Assembly (NCBI GenBank): GCA_025808875.1
Contig: CP075528.1
Location: 1,920,473 to 1,984,472 of the forward strand
Length of the DNA stretch: 64,000 nt
Source: Enhydrobacter sp.
GTDB lineage: Bacteria > Pseudomonadota > Alphaproteobacteria > Reyranellales > Reyranellaceae
Reading direction: 5' to 3'
Shown: positions 61,672 to 64,000 of the stretch, piece by piece
Numbering within the stretch: the stretch's first letter is position 1
Layout of the letters: every line of letters begins with the position of its first letter
Position numbers and translations under genes: made by a program
The notes under the pieces: generated by a model
Told to the model about the DNA's origin: nothing
What the model saw: the letters and a program-made list of their open reading frames with translations, nothing else
Database searches by the model: none

Positions 61672-63166
61672 GGCTCGCTCCGTAGCGGTGGATGTGCAGG
61701 GGCGCCTTGGCGAGACCGGGGCAGAAGGTGCCGACGACGTTCTCCAGCCGGTCGTAGAGCTTCTTCGCCTGGCCGGCAAGCGGCGCGCGGCGGGCCCGTG
61801 AGGCTTCGGCCTGCGCCGCCAGCTTGGCGAGATCGACGGTCAGCAGCTTGCGGTTCTCGACCACAATGCGGCCGCCGATCATCACCGAATGCACGGCGGT
61901 GCCGTCCTCGGTGTGCACGATCTGGTTCACCGGATCGTTGGTCGGGATCCAGTTGATGTGGTGCAGGTCGAGGAAAACGATGTCGGCCTTGTAGCCCGGA
62001 GCGATCCGGCCGATCTGCTTCTCCAGGCCGAGCGCGCGGGCGCTGCCTTCGGTGGCGGCGCGCAGCGCCTCGTCGGTGGTGAGCCAGCGCTGCCAATCCG
62101 GACCCTGCACCTTGGAGACCAGCGAGGCGAGCCGCATCGCTTCGTACATGTTGAGGTTGTCGGAGCAGTTGGCGCCGTCGGTGCCGACCCCGACATTGAC
62201 CCTGCGCTCGATCATGCGGCGCACATCGGCCATGCCGCTGCCCAGCCGCATGTTGGAGCCAGGATTGTGCGCGACCGAGGCGCCGCGGTCGCCCAGCCGC
62301 TTCATGTCCTCGTCGTCGAGCCAGACGCCGTGCGCCACCGTGAAGCGCTCGTTGATCAGCCCGAGCTGCTCCATGTGCGCGGCGAGCGAGGTGCCGTAGC
62401 GCTTGTAGCCCGCGATCACCTGCACCTTCGATTCAGCGACGTGGCTGTGGATGCCGACGTCGAATTCGCGGGCGAGATCGCGGCAGGCGACCAGGAAATC
62501 GTCGCTACAGTGATGGGGGATGGTCGGGGCCACGGCCATCGAGACCCGGTCGAAGGACCATTTCTGCAGGGCCTTCCGCATCTGGCGGGTCGTCGCCTTC
62601 CAGGGCGCGTAGCGGAAGCTTTCGACGTCCTTCTGCAACGACGGCGAGAGGCGTTCCATCAGTCCGGGAATGGCATCGAAGAAGGTGATGTCGGCGACCA
62701 TTGGCGCCAGCACGGCGCGCATGCCGACATCCTCGTACGCCCTGGCCATCGCAGACAGACCTTCGACCGACGGCAAGGGGAACTCGGCGGCGAGGTCATA
62801 GGCCGCGGTGCAGCCTTTCAGCACCATCTCGGCGGCGCCGATCTGGGTAGCGAGATACTTGTCCTCCAGCGTGCGGCCGGTGCCTATCCATTGGCTGGCT
62901 GTCAGCAGTAGCTCCAGCGACCAGCGGTCGCCCAGGCCCTTGCCGAGGTTGCCCGGTCCGTGGGTGTGGGCGTTGATCAATCCGGGGTGCATCAGCCTGT
63001 GACGGGCGTCGACCACCGTCGCGCCGGCCGGCGCGGCGAAGCCGGGGCGACCGATCTCGGCGATCGCGTCGCCTTTGATCAGGATGTCGGCGGGGGTGGC
63101 GGTTCGCTTGGCGATGTCGAGCAGGCGGCCGCCGCGGATGATGGTGTGTTGAGCTTTTCTGGCCAT
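61658..63166 (-). CDS. Amidohydrolase (Atz/Trz type)
   Basis: A 502-residue metal-dependent hydrolase with the TIM-barrel of cytosine deaminase/chlorohydrolase type. The metal motif H-T-H-G is near residue 66, further ligand blocks include H-S-H-V-A-E near 237, V-A-H-G near 280 and V-G-T-D-G-A near 328. The N-terminus (I-I-R-G-G-R-L-L-D-I) and C-terminal G-Y-K-A-D-I-V-F-L-D are typical. It likely deaminates or dechlorinates a ring compound. The start at 63166 (M-A-R-K-A-Q-H) is used; upstream sequence overlaps the divergent gene. The APH-like gene follows directly, possibly coupled. Confidence 0.88.
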   Translation of the reverse strand: MARKAQHTIIRGGRLLDIAKRTATPADILIKGDAIAEIGRPGFAAPAGATVVDARHRLMHPGLINAHTHGPGNLGKGLGDRWSLELLLTASQWIGTGRTLEDKYLATQIGAAEMVLKGCTAAYDLAAEFPLPSVEGLSAMARAYEDVGMRAVLAPMVADITFFDAIPGLMERLSPSLQKDVESFRYAPWKATTRQMRKALQKWSFDRVSMAVAPTIPHHCSDDFLVACRDLAREFDVGIHSHVAESKVQVIAGYKRYGTSLAAHMEQLGLINERFTVAHGVWLDDEDMKRLGDRGASVAHNPGSNMRLGSGMADVRRMIERRVNVGVGTDGANCSDNLNMYEAMRLASLVSKVQGPDWQRWLTTDEALRAATEGSARALGLEKQIGRIAPGYKADIVFLDLHHINWIPTNDPVNQIVHTEDGTAVHSVMIGGRIVVENRKLLTVDLAKLAAQAEASRARRAPLAGQAKKLYDRLENVVGTFCPGLAKAPLHIHRYGASHHSH

Positions 63167-63221
63167 GGTGGACAGCGTCGCAAACTCGGTGCCAGATGTC
63201 TCGTCCCGTGGAGGCCATGGC

Positions 63222-64000
63222 ATGCAGCACAAGCTCATTTCCGGCGACAACCACATCGATCTGACCTACTGCCCGGCCGACCTCTGGTCGTCTCAGGCAC
63301 CAGCCAGGTGGAAGAAGAACGCCCCGCGCGTCGAGGAGCGCAACGACGGTCAGCACTGGTTCGTCGACGACAAGGACCGTGGCATGTGGAACGGCGTCGG
63401 TCCGGGCTTCCTGCCCTACACCAAGGGGTCGTTCGGGCATGTCGACGAGATGAAGGAGGCCGGGTTCGTGTGGGACAGCTATCCCGGCGCCCAGCCGCGG
63501 CCGACGACACCCGAGCTGCGCATCGCCGATCTCGACCGCGACGGCCTCGACAAGGAGATCATCTATGGCTGCCTGATGGTCAACGATCTGATCGAGGACG
63601 CCGAGCTGCGCGTGTGGGTCAACGCGCGCTACAACGACTGGGCCGCCGACTTTTCCCGGCGCGCCGATCCCGACCGCATCTTCCCGCTCGCCATCATTCC
63701 CAACACCGATCCGACCGCCGCGGCCGCCGAAGTGCGGCGCTGCGCGAAAATGGGACTGAAAGGGGGCGATCTCGCCTTCAAGCGCATGAGCCTGCCGCTC
63801 TGGCACAAGGACTGGTTCCAGCTCTGGGAGGCCTCGGCCGAGTGCCGCTTTCCGATCTCCTTCCACTCCACAGGGTTCAAGGCGTTGCGCGCGCCCGACA
63901 CGCCGGAAATGGAGAAGGAATACATGGTCCAGCACCGGCTGGTGCGTTCGGCGCTGTTCCAGCTCGACACCATGGAGGTGCTCGTTTCGGTGCTCGCCTC
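63222..64000 (+). CDS. Amidohydrolase family 2 protein, 3' end outside the window
   Basis: The first ~259 residues of a protein of the amidohydrolase_2 family. It begins MQHKLISGDNHIDLTYCPADLW; D-N-H near residue 9 is the metal-binding end of strand 1. D-R-D-G-L-D-K-E-I near 100, A-R-Y-N-D-W near 132 and I-F-P-L-A-I-I-P near 150 follow, as does F-P-I-S-F-H-S-T-G near 210. GGAGG lies 8-9 bases before the ATG. The divergent gene is another amidohydrolase, so the two may form a regulon. The rest is cut by the window end. Confidence 0.85.
   Translation, partial: MQHKLISGDNHIDLTYCPADLWSSQAPARWKKNAPRVEERNDGQHWFVDDKDRGMWNGVGPGFLPYTKGSFGHVDEMKEAGFVWDSYPGAQPRPTTPELRIADLDRDGLDKEIIYGCLMVNDLIEDAELRVWVNARYNDWAADFSRRADPDRIFPLAIIPNTDPTAAAAEVRRCAKMGLKGGDLAFKRMSLPLWHKDWFQLWEASAECRFPISFHSTGFKALRAPDTPEMEKEYMVQHRLVRSALFQLDTMEVLVSVLA

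Overview
The window is GC-rich, densely coded on both strands, and reads as one stretch of an alphaproteobacterial chromosome. Three things support this: a recA gene with a GAAC-N7-GAAC LexA box of the alphaproteobacterial type in front of it, alaS close downstream of recA, and a pntAA-pntAB-pntB transhydrogenase split into three genes. The many acyl-CoA dehydrogenase-like, CoA-transferase, TRAP-transporter, SDR and amidohydrolase genes suggest a soil or water heterotroph (a Reyranella- or Rhizobiales-like organism is my guess only). I saw no tRNA, rRNA, CRISPR array, prophage or intact insertion sequence.

Layout. 1-8152: TonB C-terminus (cut by the window edge), a luciferase-like oxidoreductase, a gamma-glutamyltransferase with two small partner genes, a phytanoyl-CoA dioxygenase-like and an acyl-CoA dehydrogenase-like enzyme, a universal stress protein and an SDR. 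8203-13409: an IlvD/Edd dehydratase, a TetR regulator with an operator-like palindrome downstream of it, and a quinate/shikimate-type cluster (QsuD-like dehydrogenase, type II dehydroquinase, SDR) that contains a 71-codon collapsed remnant of 3-dehydroshikimate dehydratase. 13671-14699: an OmpA-family porin between two intrinsic terminators. 15302-24729: small genes, a two-domain VOC protein, a TRAP transporter whose binding-protein gene converges on its two permease genes, a degraded TctC remnant next to a methyltransferase and a TcuA-like flavoprotein, and a CaiB/BaiF CoA-transferase. 24801-31580: a 55-residue membrane protein, recA under a LexA box, a YkgJ-type protein, alaS, a lipoprotein, a NaChBac-like sodium channel and a small membrane protein.

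31706-42292: a second acyl-CoA dehydrogenase-like flavoprotein, a PAS/kinase/receiver hybrid, a lipoprotein, a large fused indolepyruvate ferredoxin oxidoreductase, a sugar-nucleotide epimerase, a membrane protein and oligoendopeptidase F. 42498-49472: a type I secretion locus with an ABC exporter, an HlyD-type adaptor and a 1159-residue DUF4114 protein, the likely cargo; a perfect 20-bp inverted repeat lies between adaptor and cargo. 49462-55758: a family 9 glycosyltransferase, an ABC1 kinase, a ThDP enzyme translationally coupled to a membrane protein, a SanA/YdcF protein and a 2-hydroxyacid dehydrogenase. 55902-64000: the pnt operon, a GST-like protein, a HAD protein, an aminoglycoside-phosphotransferase-like gene with no standard start codon, and two divergent amidohydrolases, the last cut by the window end.

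I do not see a clearly new multi-gene system. The most interesting items are the two gene remnants (the quiC/qsuB-type one inside an otherwise intact regulated cluster and the tctC one beside tcuA), the DUF4114 secretion locus with its hairpin, and the dispersed CATCCCG/CGGGATG palindromes.
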